Position numbers and translations under genes: made by a program
In this document: one piece after another, positions 7,339-16,439 of the stretch
Layout of the letters: the number at the start of each line of letters is the position of its first letter
Position numbering within the stretch: position 1 is the stretch's first letter
Assembly: GCF_900101885.1 (NCBI RefSeq)
Contig: NZ_FNAN01000011.1
Coordinates: 124,001 to 188,000 of the forward strand
Direction of reading: 5' to 3'
DNA from: Dyadobacter soli
GTDB taxonomy: Bacteria; Bacteroidota; Bacteroidia; Cytophagales; Spirosomataceae
DNA length: 64,000 bases
The notes under the pieces: generated by a model
What the model saw: only the letters and a program-made list of their open reading frames with translations
Databases searched by the model: none
Told to the model about the DNA's origin: nothing

Positions 7339-9736
7339 CGCCATGATTTACAGTTACATCAAGACCTGTTTTAGGACCCTTCTGCGCCACAAGCTATTTA
7401 CAATGATCAATATCATCGGGCTTTCGGTCAGCATGGCGGTAGGGCTACTTGTGATCGCCTTCGTATTCGACCTGGCTTCCTACGATGATTTTCACGAAAA
7501 CAATGGCAAGATTTACCGGGTCATTTCCACCTTTCAACAAAAAGGTCAAAAGCCAGTGAACTATGCTTCCGCTTCCCTAGCAGCAGGCAGGAAAATCCGT
7601 GAGACGGTAAGCGGCATTGACCATGTAACCATCCTTCGTCCAGGGTTTGGGGAAAATATTTTGGCAGGTGAAAAGACAGTACCCTTAAACGGCCTATTTG
7701 CTGACGAATCCTTCTTTAACATATTCACTTTTCCGCTTCTGCAAGGCGATCCGGCTACTGCCCTGAAAAAGCCGTACACTTTGGTGCTGACTGAAAAAAC
7801 TTCAAAAAAGCTATTTGGCAGCGCGAATGCATTGGGCAGATCTGTAAAAGTGGGTTCCGATAATTACGTAGTTACCGGTGTCATGAAAGATATACCAAAG
7901 CTTTCGCACTTAAGATTTGAGGCCCTGGCCTCATTTGCATCGGCTGACAAGTCCCGGGACCCGGACTTTTTAAGTTGGAAAAATATCTATCAAAACTATG
8001 TTTACATATCCGTTGCTGAAAAAAGTGATCTTCGGACGATCCAAGCCAGCCTGAATGGCATTAGCCATGCGGGTAACCTGACCGTGGATGTGGGACAGAT
8101 TTTCCTGGGTGTCCAGCAGCTGAAACAAATTGTTTTTAACAGTAGCGGCATCAGTGTCACCAATGAATTGGGGCCGGTAATGAACACGCTGGCGATCTGG
8201 GTATTGATCGGGCTGGCAGTGCTGGTCATACTGTCGGCCTGCTTTAATTACACCAACCTGTCCATCGCACGTTCCCTCAGGCGTACCCGGGAGGTCGGTG
8301 TCCGGAAGATGAGCGGAGCACTAACCCGGCACGTCATTGCGCAGTTTTTGGTCGAATCGGTGATCATTTCGCTGCTCTCGCTCACACTTGCATTTCTGCT
8401 ATTCCTGCTGTTGCGCAGGGAGTTTCTGGCGCTGGATTTTTCCATCGAAAACATGGTCTCCTTAAAGCTTTCTCCCATCGTGTCGTTGGGGTTCGTCGCG
8501 CTGGGTATTTTTGTAGGCATCCTTGCAGGAATTACACCGGCTATCTTTTTTTCAAGGATTGATCTGGCAACGGTGTTAAAAACTTCTTCTTCCCTGAGGT
8601 TGTTCAGGCATATTAATCCGCGAAAAGCCTTGATTGTGAGCCAATATACGCTCTCGATTACCTTTATCGCCACAACGATCATCGGCTACGGGCAATACAG
8701 GAATTTTGTTGACTTCGATCTTGGTTTCAATACCAAAAACAAGCTCAATATCAAGCTTCAGGGCAACAATGCGGAGTTATTGATAAAGGAACTGTCGGAA
8801 TTGCCACAGGTGAGCAGTCTTTCGCAATCCATGTTGGTCATGGGCCTGGGCAACATCTATACCGGGCAAGTAAAACATAAAAGTTCAAGCGATTCCGCAA
8901 TGGTGTGGATGAATTTTATCGACAGTCAGTACCTTAAAATGCATGGTCACACCTTACTGGCTGGAGAAGATTTCACTCCCAGATCAGACCAGGCGGAAGA
9001 AAGTGAAATCATTGTAACCCGGCAGCTTCTCCCAAAATTTGGTATGGACGAAAAAGAGCCTGGCAAAGCCCTTGGCGAGGTATTGAACATCGAAGGAAAG
9101 AATCTGGCCATCATTGGTGTCATCGAGGATTTCCACTACGAAACAGTGGAAGACCAGGTTGAACCCGTGATCCTTCGTAATATCACCAGGAATGGCGGCG
9201 GTTACCTCACCGCCAGGATTGAGACCGAAGACTGGCCACAGACACTCGATGCTGTAGAAAATGCTTGGCAGAAAGTTGATAAAACCCATCCTTTAGAGGC
9301 GACGCTTTACGATGATCAGATCGAGAAAGCGTACAGTCCATTTTCTATAATGATCAAAATTATCGGGTTTCTGGCATTCCTGACCGTGTGCATTGCTTCT
9401 CTGGGACTGTTCGGAATGGTTGTATTTACGACCGAAACAAGGTTAAAAGAAATCAGTATCCGGAAAGTGCTTGGGGCCAGCGAAAGCAGCCTGATCCTCT
9501 TGCTGAGCAGAAACTTTCTTGTCATGCTACTGCTGGCGGCCCTGATCGCACTTCCGGCTACCTATTTTTTCTTTGATAAAATCGTTCTGGTAAATTTCGC
9601 ATATCGCAAAGCGGTCAGCGCCAGCGAGCTGCTGATCAGTTTATTTCTTGTCGTCGTCCTGGCATTTGCCATGATTGGTTCACAAACCTTCAAAACAGCC
9701 CGCACAAATCCTTCAAAAGTTCTGAAAGCCGATTAG
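7331..9736 (+). CDS. ABC transporter permease, MacB/FtsX family, large two-unit form
   Basis: An approximately 800-residue protein with two FtsX/MacB units. Each has a periplasmic MacB_PCD-like domain and a transmembrane bundle: TM1 near residue 25, three segments around 280-430, a second unit from about 440, and the last three segments from 665 on. The motif SIARSLRRTREVGVRKMSGA and its second copy ETRLKEISIRKVLGAS are diagnostic of the family. The start is ATG 7331 or 7343, both overlapping or abutting the preceding stop. No ATPase or adaptor is encoded beside it, as is common for these proteins in Bacteroidota. It probably couples ATP hydrolysis to envelope export or stress sensing; the substrate is unknown. 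Confidence 0.92.
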   Translation: MYSAMIYSYIKTCFRTLLRHKLFTMINIIGLSVSMAVGLLVIAFVFDLASYDDFHENNGKIYRVISTFQQKGQKPVNYASASLAAGRKIRETVSGIDHVTILRPGFGENILAGEKTVPLNGLFADESFFNIFTFPLLQGDPATALKKPYTLVLTEKTSKKLFGSANALGRSVKVGSDNYVVTGVMKDIPKLSHLRFEALASFASADKSRDPDFLSWKNIYQNYVYISVAEKSDLRTIQASLNGISHAGNLTVDVGQIFLGVQQLKQIVFNSSGISVTNELGPVMNTLAIWVLIGLAVLVILSACFNYTNLSIARSLRRTREVGVRKMSGALTRHVIAQFLVESVIISLLSLTLAFLLFLLLRREFLALDFSIENMVSLKLSPIVSLGFVALGIFVGILAGITPAIFFSRIDLATVLKTSSSLRLFRHINPRKALIVSQYTLSITFIATTIIGYGQYRNFVDFDLGFNTKNKLNIKLQGNNAELLIKELSELPQVSSLSQSMLVMGLGNIYTGQVKHKSSSDSAMVWMNFIDSQYLKMHGHTLLAGEDFTPRSDQAEESEIIVTRQLLPKFGMDEKEPGKALGEVLNIEGKNLAIIGVIEDFHYETVEDQVEPVILRNITRNGGGYLTARIETEDWPQTLDAVENAWQKVDKTHPLEATLYDDQIEKAYSPFSIMIKIIGFLAFLTVCIASLGLFGMVVFTTETRLKEISIRKVLGASESSLILLLSRNFLVMLLLAALIALPATYFFFDKIVLVNFAYRKAVSASELLISLFLVVVLAFAMIGSQTFKTARTNPSKVLKAD

Positions 9737-9901
9737 GAGGGTCGGAAATGAGAACGATGTACACCTGCCATGCCGAAGAATCTGAACATATTGGCTACTT
9801 ACCTATATACACGGAAAGCACTCAAAAAGAATCGTTTACTTTACATCGACGGCGGAAATCCGTTACAGCTGCTCAAAATTTGAAAACTAATAACCACAGC
9901 A

Positions 9902-10579
9902 TTATAATGAAATGATCTTGGAAATAAGTCTCCACTTGCCTTCGCTGACCACTTTGATGCCGCTGTGGGTCACCAAGATTGCACTTTGGTCGTCAAGTAA
10001 ATAAGATGGTACGGAAAGCGTACTAGCCAACTTTTCCAGTTCGGCCAATGCATTCTCCGGAAACCATTCATGATCCAAGTGAGGATGTATGGCGATATCA
10101 AACAGATTTAGTGATTTGGCTGTTTCAGCGGGCAAGGAATGATTCCCAAAAGTGGTCCCGTAGCTTGTCATGATCATACTTCCAGCGCTCAGCCCGACAT
10201 ACACGATCTTTTCCAGCAATGTCGGCAGCATATCTGCCAATCCTGATTGTCGCATCCAGTAAGTCAGATACTGGCAATCGCCCCCACCGACAAGTAATGC
10301 GTCGGTTTTCATAACGGTATCTACCCAGAACTCCCGCTTCAACGTAGGAAGCGCAGCTAGTTCCAGCAGACCCAGCGATTTCCAGCCCAACTCGCAAAAT
10401 GGGTCGCCCAGGGTGCCGCAAATGACCTTGCGTATGATGTCGTGGCCGCCGGCAACACCGTAAATCGCAGTAGGTACAAATAATGCATTGGATTCGGCGA
10501 TAGGTTTTCCTAGAAGATCAACCAGCGCATTGTAGATGCTTTTATTGCTGATCCCTGCCGAAGTAAGAAGAAGTTTCAT
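9902..10579 (-). CDS. Peptidase S51 family protein (dipeptidase E-like)
   Basis: A 225-residue protein of the peptidase E group in the class I glutamine amidotransferase-like fold. GGGDCQYL lies at 98-105, the nucleophile Ser131 in YVGLSAGSM, and a histidine-containing strand AIHPHLDHEW follows. Peptidase E cleaves Asp-X dipeptides in the cytoplasm; members this divergent may have other roles. It is transcribed alone from the - strand, with a 165-bp empty spacer on its 3' side and a 375-bp one on its 5' side. Confidence 0.88.
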   Translation of the reverse strand: MKLLLTSAGISNKSIYNALVDLLGKPIAESNALFVPTAIYGVAGGHDIIRKVICGTLGDPFCELGWKSLGLLELAALPTLKREFWVDTVMKTDALLVGGGDCQYLTYWMRQSGLADMLPTLLEKIVYVGLSAGSMIMTSYGTTFGNHSLPAETAKSLNLFDIAIHPHLDHEWFPENALAELEKLASTLSVPSYLLDDQSAILVTHSGIKVVSEGKWRLISKIISL

Positions 10580-10954
10580 GAGACTTAATTGAAATGTCTG
10601 CGTTTACAATTTTTCAAAATTAGCTGGACATATCAACTTTTGGGGAGGGCAATTAAGTCAGATGTGGTACGCGATTGAGACATTATCCCAACGGAAAGCA
10701 GCGACAAGATTTACGGATTGTTTCCCACTTCTTCCGCCAGGTAAACGGCCTTCCGCACATAATGCAGTTTTTCGCCGTTAAGTCTTGTTTCTTGATACCT
10801 TTCATACTTCATTCTTTTCGAACAGCCGTTGCTCATATCCGAAGCAAATTAGACAAAATCCTCACCAGGTCGGTTTTTGACATTAAATCTCAACAATAAC
10901 CGACAATCACGATGCAGGGAGGCATCTAGCTTTGTTGAATCAAAACAACAAATC
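10580..10954 (+). other. Gene-free spacer
   Basis: It lies between the divergent peptidase and NTF2-like genes. A frame of 74 codons at 10675-10899 has no coding character. TAGCTTTG at 10927-10934, 20 bp before the ATG at 10955, is the only promoter-like element I can point to, and it lacks a -33 partner. Confidence 0.5.
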
Positions 10955-11308
10955 ATGGATCATCAAGCACTACTTCGCCAGCTCTATCAGGCCTTTAATG
11001 CGCGCCAAATCGACGCAGTTTTAGCACACATGCATGCAGATGTAAGCTGGCCGAATGGCTGGGAAGGAGGTTATGTACGCGGGCACGAAGAGGTGCGGGC
11101 GTACTGGCTGCGGCAATGGGGACAAATCGACCCGACAGTCGAGCCACTTGGATTTGAGACGAAGCCTGACGGTCGGATAGCGATTGAAGTCCGCCAGGTC
11201 ATCAAAGCATCAGACGGTCATTTAATTAGTGATTCACAATTGCTTCATGTTTACACTTTTGAAGATGATAAAGTCCGAACGATGGCGATTGAGAGGATAC
11301 CGGTTTGA
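10955..11308 (+). CDS. NTF2-like/SnoaL-like small protein
   Basis: A 117-residue single-domain protein with the cone-shaped NTF2-like fold: an N-terminal helix (LLRQLYQAFNARQIDAVLAHM), the DVSWPNGWEGGYVRGHEEVRAYW segment and a C-terminal strand region ending FEDDKVRTMAIERI. The family includes isomerases, hydrolases and binding proteins; nothing decides which this is. ATG 10955 is chosen because upstream codons of the open frame are not homologous. It is followed by an SDR gene 173 bp downstream. Confidence 0.82.
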   Translation: MDHQALLRQLYQAFNARQIDAVLAHMHADVSWPNGWEGGYVRGHEEVRAYWLRQWGQIDPTVEPLGFETKPDGRIAIEVRQVIKASDGHLISDSQLLHVYTFEDDKVRTMAIERIPV

Positions 11309-11481
11309 AAATCAGCCTGTAACTTGAGAAATTGTCCGATCCGCCCACATCATTGTACTCTTGCCCAGCATGTTTACGTTTAGCTGGCAAAGAACCCGAC
11401 CATTTGAACAAAGTAAAATCGACCGGTTGAACAAAATGCGAAAAAGCGTAGCGCCTGAAATTTGTTTCAAAAAAACGAAAC

Positions 11482-12507
11482 ATGAAACAAAACAATTTTC
11501 AGGGCACATTACAGCATTCTATCGGCTCTGGGTTCGATAGAAATTCCACCGCTGCCGAGGTGATCAAGGGCATCGACCTGACGGGTAAAACCGCCATTGT
11601 TACTGGTGGGCATTCCGGTTTAGGGCTTGAACTTACCAAGACACTAGCAGGGGCAGGCGCAAACGTCATTGTGGGTGCCCGCGATATTTCAAAAGCCGGA
11701 AAAAATTTAGCCAATATTCCCAGTGTGGAGCTCGTGGCATTAGAGCTTACGGATGCTGCTTCTATCGAGCGTTTTGCAGCTGCTTTTGTGGCTTCCGGTC
11801 GTCCTTTGCATTTATTGTTCAACAATGCGGGCATTATGTGGGTACCGCTGGCGCATGATCCAAATGGATATGAAAGTCATTTCGCGACAAACCATTTAGG
11901 ACATTTTCATTTGACAGCCAGGCTTTGGCCTGCACTGAAACAGGCCAACGGAGCAAGGGTGATCAACACGTCTTCCTGGGGTCACCATGCGTCACCTATC
12001 GTTTTTGAAGATCCTCATTTCGAAAATCGTGCATACGATCCAATGCAAGCCTATGGGCAATCCAAAACCGCGAATGTACTGTTTGCGTTAGAACTAGACG
12101 AACGTGGCAAGGCCTTTGGTGTGCGGTCTTATTCCGTGCATCCCGGGCTGATACTTAGCACGGATCTGGGTCGGTCGATCACGCTGGATACCATGAAAAT
12201 CTTAGGCATGGCGGATGCTGATGGTAATATGGTACATCGCGAGTATACCGGCACCAAAACTGTCGAGCAAGGCATCTCCACGCTGGTTTGGTGTGCTACC
12301 AGTCCCTTGTTGGAAAACCTCGGTGGCGTTTATTGTGAAAATACGGACATTGCCGAGCTGGATACGGACTACGATCCTTCGGAAAGTTGGAGCGACGATA
12401 CGGCGAAGATCAAAGGCGTGATGCAGTTTGCGCTGGATGAAGATGCTGCCCGGAAGCTTTGGTCGCTGAGCGAGGAACTAACTGGGGTCAGGTTTGATGT
12501 TGTGTAA
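11482..12507 (+). CDS. SDR-family oxidoreductase, retinol-dehydrogenase/protochlorophyllide-reductase-like
   Basis: A 341-residue SDR, longer than the classical 250. The N-terminal 30 residues lead into the cofactor motif TGGHSGLG at 41-48, NNAGI near 113, INTSSWGHH around the catalytic serine, and YGQSK with the catalytic Tyr and Lys. A long C-terminal extension (EELDTDYDPSESW-like) is typical of the WW-domain oxidoreductase/retinol dehydrogenase group. It is followed at 54 bp by an AraC-type regulator on the same strand that probably controls it. The substrate is unknown. Confidence 0.9.
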   Translation: MKQNNFQGTLQHSIGSGFDRNSTAAEVIKGIDLTGKTAIVTGGHSGLGLELTKTLAGAGANVIVGARDISKAGKNLANIPSVELVALELTDAASIERFAAAFVASGRPLHLLFNNAGIMWVPLAHDPNGYESHFATNHLGHFHLTARLWPALKQANGARVINTSSWGHHASPIVFEDPHFENRAYDPMQAYGQSKTANVLFALELDERGKAFGVRSYSVHPGLILSTDLGRSITLDTMKILGMADADGNMVHREYTGTKTVEQGISTLVWCATSPLLENLGGVYCENTDIAELDTDYDPSESWSDDTAKIKGVMQFALDEDAARKLWSLSEELTGVRFDVV

Positions 12508-12561
12508 TCATGAATATGGGAGCCGGGCCTTAAATACCGGCTTCCTTTCGCTAAATTCCCA

Positions 12562-13362
12562 ATGGCCCAGCGACAAGTAAGTGCGTATGCAGAAATGGTT
12601 TTGACCTGTAATGAAGATTTTCATTGCACAGGCGAAAAGGTACTGGAAGAGCATGCGCTGTTAAGGATCATTTCGGGCCAGTTGACGGTGACACAGGCAG
12701 AAAGGTCAATTGTTTGTGGACCTGGTCAGACTTTGTTGTTTCCCAAAAATCAACTTTTTACACTCAGCAAACGTTGTTTCGACGATCAGCCATATAAGTC
12801 TGTCATCATTAGTCTGCCAGCCAAAATACTGCGGGCTTTTTATGAGAACACATCGCCAGATATTCAGCCACAGCAGCCAGAGATTCTCAGAATCGACCAA
12901 GAGCCACTTTTAGATAGCCTTTTCGCATCGATGCTGCCGTATTTTGATTTAAATAAACCATTGGCCGAAAAGCTGGTGGAACTCAAAACTCAGGAAGCTA
13001 TTGAGATCCTGCGTAGCATTGATCCGGATATTGACGGGATGCTGTCCGATTTTTCAGAACCCGGAAAAATCAACCGTGCCGACTTTATGGAGAAGAATTA
13101 TATGTTCAACATCTCACTGGACAAATTCGCCCGGCTTACTGGACGAAGCCTAACTACTTTCCAGCGTGATTTCAAAAAAGCATTTCAAATGTCACCGCAA
13201 CGGTGGCTTACCAAAAAGCGATTGACGCTGGCGCATTATCAGCTTGCAGAGAAAAGGAAAAAGCCGGTCGATGTTTATGTCGAAACCGGCTTTGAAAACT
13301 TATCCCATTTTTCCTACGCTTTCAAAAAGCAGTTTGGTTATTCGCCGACTATGCTGCCGTAG
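12562..13362 (+). CDS. AraC-family transcriptional regulator
   Basis: A 266-residue regulator with an N-terminal cupin-like sensor domain (about 1-150: ALLRIISGQLTVTQAERSIVCGPGQTLLFPK) and a C-terminal AraC DNA-binding domain (about 165-266). The two helix-turn-helix units are around SLDKFARLTGRSLTTFQRDFKKAF and VYVETGFENLSHFSYAFKKQFGYSP. It lies 54 bp behind the SDR gene. Its 3' end overlaps a truncated RNA ligase-like gene on the other strand by 25 bp. Confidence 0.92.
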   Translation: MAQRQVSAYAEMVLTCNEDFHCTGEKVLEEHALLRIISGQLTVTQAERSIVCGPGQTLLFPKNQLFTLSKRCFDDQPYKSVIISLPAKILRAFYENTSPDIQPQQPEILRIDQEPLLDSLFASMLPYFDLNKPLAEKLVELKTQEAIEILRSIDPDIDGMLSDFSEPGKINRADFMEKNYMFNISLDKFARLTGRSLTTFQRDFKKAFQMSPQRWLTKKRLTLAHYQLAEKRKKPVDVYVETGFENLSHFSYAFKKQFGYSPTMLP

Positions 13363-13744
13363 AACCGGTAAGTCCTGACAAACTCCCACGGCCCGCCAAG
13401 ATATCTCCACAAATGCACACCGTCGGCTGTGAAACAAAATGGTTCAAACGTCGACCTAAGCTCCTGTTGCAAGCTTTTGGCTACGAAAGCCTCTACTTTG
13501 TTTTGGATAGTGATATGGAAGTTCCTTTTCTGTTTATCCTGATTAGTGAGATAGTCGTGATACTGTTTTTGTAAATTCCGGTGAAGCGATCCCAACTCAG
13601 GTGACACCATTTTAAAGGCTGTGCCGCCACCGAGAGAAATTATCTGGTGGGTTTTTACTTCAAATACTGCCTGATCAGCCGATTTTATTTGTAGTTGACA
13701 TACGTTATGTTCTTGGCTGAGGCGCGAGTTTTGTGCCTTTTGCT
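13338..13744 (-). pseudogene. 2'-5' RNA ligase family (2H phosphoesterase), N-terminal half missing
   Basis: The frame is open from just after a TAG near 13745 to the stop at 13338. From about 13690 leftwards it matches the C-terminal half of 2'-5' RNA ligase-like proteins: ISLGGGTAFKMVSPELGSL, the DYLTNQDKQK segment, the second HxT motif HITIQNKVEA, and WRYLGGPWEF near the end. The first HxT motif, needed for activity, is absent, and homology extends upstream of the only ATG (13610). It is therefore a truncated copy rather than a short gene. The lost 5' part has been replaced by the promoter region of the cupin gene at 13772. Confidence 0.7.
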
Positions 13745-13771
13745 AAACCTAATTCTTTCCAAAAACCATTG

Positions 13772-14125
13772 ATGAAAACATCTCCACTTACCCAAATTGA
13801 TATTAATGAAATTACCCGATCAATAACAGACAGATACGCAAATTTCATCGTAGCTGAACTAAACGACCATGTTGTCCGGGTAAGTGTAATGACGGAAGGT
13901 TATCATTGGCATTACCATCCAAATTCGGACGAGACGTTTATGACAGTTGAAGGTATCTTATTAATTGATCTTGAAACGGAAACCATTGAATTACTTCCCG
14001 GTCAACTTTTTACAATTCCCAAAAACGTCGTTCACCGGACCCGGCCGAAGGGAGAGCGTTCTGTAAATATAACAGTAGAACATTCCCAGCTCGAAACGGT
14101 GATTACGGATGGTAAACATCAATAA
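13772..14125 (+). CDS. Cupin-domain protein
   Basis: A 117-residue single cupin barrel. The first metal motif is in HWHYHPNSDETFMTVEG, with two His pairs and Glu. The second region is LLPGQLFTIPKNVVHRTRP, with the last His ligand. Small cupins of this form bind a divalent metal and act as isomerases, dioxygenases or sensors; the role here is unknown. ATG 13772 is preferred because homology starts there. It stands alone and reads away from the truncated RNA ligase-like gene. Confidence 0.85.
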   Translation: MKTSPLTQIDINEITRSITDRYANFIVAELNDHVVRVSVMTEGYHWHYHPNSDETFMTVEGILLIDLETETIELLPGQLFTIPKNVVHRTRPKGERSVNITVEHSQLETVITDGKHQ

Positions 14126-14193
14126 TTCTGCTTGGACCAGATTTGATAACCCAAGATTGCAAGTGACTTACTAGATTGCCTCTTGCCGAAAAT

Positions 14194-14607
14194 TCAAATA
14201 GCGCCTCCTGCCTGAACATTATCAGCCGTTGACTCTTTTAAAAAATAACATATCAGCCAAAGCACGATCACTGTCCCGCCATGAATGAGCATCGCCCACA
14301 GATTGCTGCCGGGCGTGCGCCACACGATCAGCATATCGGCCAAGGGGATTAGAGAACCTGCCAGCAAGGTCAACATGAGCGGCTTCCGCAAATGAGACCA
14401 GGCAAAAAGGATAATGACCAATCCTGAGAAAGTATCACGGATGCCTTTAATGTAGTGAAATGCATAATTGGGCTCTTGAAAATGAAGGCCAAATCCTGCC
14501 TCCGCGATTTCAGGTGCGAGCAGGAAACGGCCGCCAATGAAAAGTAGACCAAACCCGATGAGCAAGCTGACCAGCCTGACAGGTGAAGAAATACATTGCG
14601 TTGTCAT
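14194..14607 (-). CDS. DUF4267-type membrane protein
   Basis: A 137-residue protein with four hydrophobic segments (about 11-30, 61-77, 80-98 and 104-124). The motif GIRDTFSGLVIILFAW, followed by LTLLAGSLIPLADMLIVW, is the signature of DUF4267. The function of the family is unknown. It reads in the same direction as the Crp/Fnr-type regulator 55 bp upstream (14663-15274), so co-transcription and control by that regulator are plausible. Confidence 0.85.
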   Translation of the reverse strand: MTTQCISSPVRLVSLLIGFGLLFIGGRFLLAPEIAEAGFGLHFQEPNYAFHYIKGIRDTFSGLVIILFAWSHLRKPLMLTLLAGSLIPLADMLIVWRTPGSNLWAMLIHGGTVIVLWLICYFLKESTADNVQAGGAI

Positions 14608-14662
14608 AATCTCTTTTGTTTAAGTACAGCACAAAGTTGATCACCAACGGATACGCGTGCAT

Positions 14663-15274
14663 TCACTCAGATGAAGAAATGCGGGTATAATCTTTACCAG
14701 CCCAGCGGGCACGGATGCGGCTCAATGACTGGGGTTTAACCCCTACATAGGATGCAATGTGATATTGGGTGACCCGGGTTGCAAGGCTCGGGTATTCATC
14801 TAAAAACGCTTTGTAACGCGCCTCAGGCGAATCCGTATAAAGCGAGACAAGCTGCCCGATCGTTTGAACAAAAATCTGCTCAATCACGATCCGGCCAAAA
14901 CGCTCACCGTATGTCAGTTCAGCGAACAAACGTTGAAGGTTGGCAGAAGAGATTACATACAATGTTGAATCTTCAATGGCCTGGACGGCACGTCGGCTAG
15001 GTTGTTGAGAAAGGAAGCTTTCATAATCACAGACAAAGTCGTTTTCCAAACCGAAGCTATAAATCTTTTCGTCCCCGTCTTGATTAACAAAGTACCGCAC
15101 GAGACCGGTTTGGATAAACCCAACCTGATGGCAAACCTGACCTTCCTGGACAAAATAATCTCCCTTTCTGAGATGCCAGGGTTGGAAAAGAGGAAGTGTC
15201 AATTCAATATCCGCGTCACTGAGTGGCACTATTGAACGTATCTTTTCTATAGTTTTGGTGATGGGGTTATCCAT
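14663..15274 (-). CDS. Crp/Fnr-family transcriptional regulator
   Basis: A 203-residue regulator with an N-terminal cyclic-nucleotide-binding-type beta barrel (about 20-115; DYFVQEGQVCHQVGFIQTGLVRYFV) and a C-terminal winged helix-turn-helix (about 150-200). The recognition helix reads KPQSLSRIRARW. There is no N-terminal cysteine cluster, so it is not an Fe-S FNR. The start is ATG 15274 (MDNPITK) rather than an in-frame codon at 15301 that would overlap the cupin gene. It sits between DUF4267 and two cupin genes on the same strand. It is the only Crp/Fnr-type protein in the window, but nothing links it directly to the dyads found further right. Confidence 0.9.
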   Translation of the reverse strand: MDNPITKTIEKIRSIVPLSDADIELTLPLFQPWHLRKGDYFVQEGQVCHQVGFIQTGLVRYFVNQDGDEKIYSFGLENDFVCDYESFLSQQPSRRAVQAIEDSTLYVISSANLQRLFAELTYGERFGRIVIEQIFVQTIGQLVSLYTDSPEARYKAFLDEYPSLATRVTQYHIASYVGVKPQSLSRIRARWAGKDYTRISSSE

Positions 15275-15297
15275 TACAAATCGTTGTTTTTGCAGTG

Positions 15298-15861
15298 TCA
15301 CAGCTTCAACGGTGGCCCGACCACCTTCATTTCATTTTCTTCAAATATCCTGGCCACTTCTTCCTGCGAGGGTTCGTGATCCAGCGCCGCCATTTGGACA
15401 AAGAAATTTTCCAGCTTCCCCGCTGGTTGCAACGTGACCAGCATTTTGCCTTTGGCCGATGCCTGTGTCCAGGCGTGCGGTACCAGGCGGGGCAAGAAAA
15501 TGCTATCACCCACGGTCAGGCTGAACCGTTCCTTGCCTACCAAAAATTCATAGGATCCTTCGATCACATAAAACACCTCGTCTTGCGCAGGATGTACGTG
15601 TAGCGGCGTGCCGCTGCCCTGGCTTAATGATGTTTGTTCAAAAATTGCGAGGCCACCATTAGTATCGCTGCCTGAAATTTTCAAATCAAGCACATTCGCA
15701 TTAACGCCTTTCAGCTGGATATGCCCGTGCTTGCGGCCTTCGCCTGCTTTTGCCTTAAATACTTTTCCGATTTCCGTAGCCAGGTGCGTCGTCTTACTCC
15801 ATGCAGATGCCGAAAGCGAAGCTATCCCAATGAGGCTGTTAATAAATATGTTTCTTTTCAT
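15298..15861 (-). CDS. Exported cupin-domain protein
   Basis: A 187-residue protein with an N-terminal hydrophobic signal-like segment (MKRNIFINSLIGIASLSASA). A cupin barrel spans about 60-150: TPLHVHPAQDEVFYVIEGSYEF carries the first metal ligands and LPRLVPHAWTQ the last His. It ends in the conserved tail VVGPPLKL. The downstream paralogue at 15882 ends almost the same way, so the two arose by tandem duplication. Upstream and downstream spacers of about 20 bp suggest one operon with the Crp/Fnr-type regulator. The ligand is unknown. Confidence 0.85.
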   Translation of the reverse strand: MKRNIFINSLIGIASLSASAWSKTTHLATEIGKVFKAKAGEGRKHGHIQLKGVNANVLDLKISGSDTNGGLAIFEQTSLSQGSGTPLHVHPAQDEVFYVIEGSYEFLVGKERFSLTVGDSIFLPRLVPHAWTQASAKGKMLVTLQPAGKLENFFVQMAALDHEPSQEEVARIFEENEMKVVGPPLKL

Positions 15862-15881
15862 GGGTGAATAAGTTTAGGTTT

Positions 15882-16439
15882 TTAGCTGGCTTTTAGAGGT
15901 GGCCCTACGATCCGCATACCATGTTTTTCAGCCAGTGTGCGTCGGCCCTCAATGGTCTGGTCGGCTTGCTGAATCACAGTCCGGAAATATTCTTCCATCT
16001 GTCCTGCGGGCTGGTGCATGACGATCAGGCGCGCCATTCCTTCACTCGTTTTCACGAAGGCGTGCGGCGTGTCCTGCAACACCATCAGCGAGTCGCCTGC
16101 CTTCAAGGTGGTGATCTCCTGATTGACCTGGAACTTGAATTCTCCTTCCATTACAAAGAACCACTCATCGCAATCCGTGTGTAAATGCAAAGGCGGACCG
16201 ACTTTTTCCGGGCGCAGTGTGTCGAAGATCACGCAACGCCCATTTGTGTCCTTTCCTGAAACTTTGACGGTGAAGGTTGCATCCAACCACTTGAATGGTT
16301 TACCCGAACGATCTTCACCAGCGCGGACCAAAATCCCATCTTTGGGTTGGCCGTTTGTGGGATTGTCTGGCCAGAGATTCAAAAAGGATGTCAGCGCTGG
16401 CGCGATGACTGGCAACTGAAGAAATGAACGACGTTCCAT
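15882..16439 (-). CDS. Cupin-domain protein, tandem paralogue
   Basis: A 185-residue protein opening MERRSFLQLPVIAPAL, a twin-residue export-like start (RR followed by a hydrophobic stretch). The cupin barrel has PPLHLHTDCDEWFFVMEGEFKF and LQDTPHAFVK as metal-binding regions, and the C-terminal tail RIVGPPLK. It is the first gene of the leftward run cupin, cupin, Crp/Fnr regulator, DUF4267 and is clearly related to the next gene. The substrate is unknown. Confidence 0.85.
   Translation of the reverse strand: MERRSFLQLPVIAPALTSFLNLWPDNPTNGQPKDGILVRAGEDRSGKPFKWLDATFTVKVSGKDTNGRCVIFDTLRPEKVGPPLHLHTDCDEWFFVMEGEFKFQVNQEITTLKAGDSLMVLQDTPHAFVKTSEGMARLIVMHQPAGQMEEYFRTVIQQADQTIEGRRTLAEKHGMRIVGPPLKAS

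Noticed and set aside
10675-10899. 74-codon frame as a gene
   Set aside because: There is no family resemblance, biased composition or start signal, and it lies in the spacer before the NTF2-like gene.
13693-13720. TTGACATACGTTATG near 13694 as a further FNR-like dyad
   Set aside because: Only one half site fits; the other half is two bases off and no -7 element lies at 29.5 or 51.5 nt.
14663-15274. The local Crp/Fnr protein as the regulator of the island
   Set aside because: It is over 10 kb away from the first dyad, lacks FNR-type cysteines, and its recognition helix (QSLSR) differs from FNR; possible but unsupported.
15274-15301. Longer start for the Crp/Fnr regulator at 15301
   Set aside because: It overlaps the cupin stop and adds residues without homology; ATG 15274 begins the family match.
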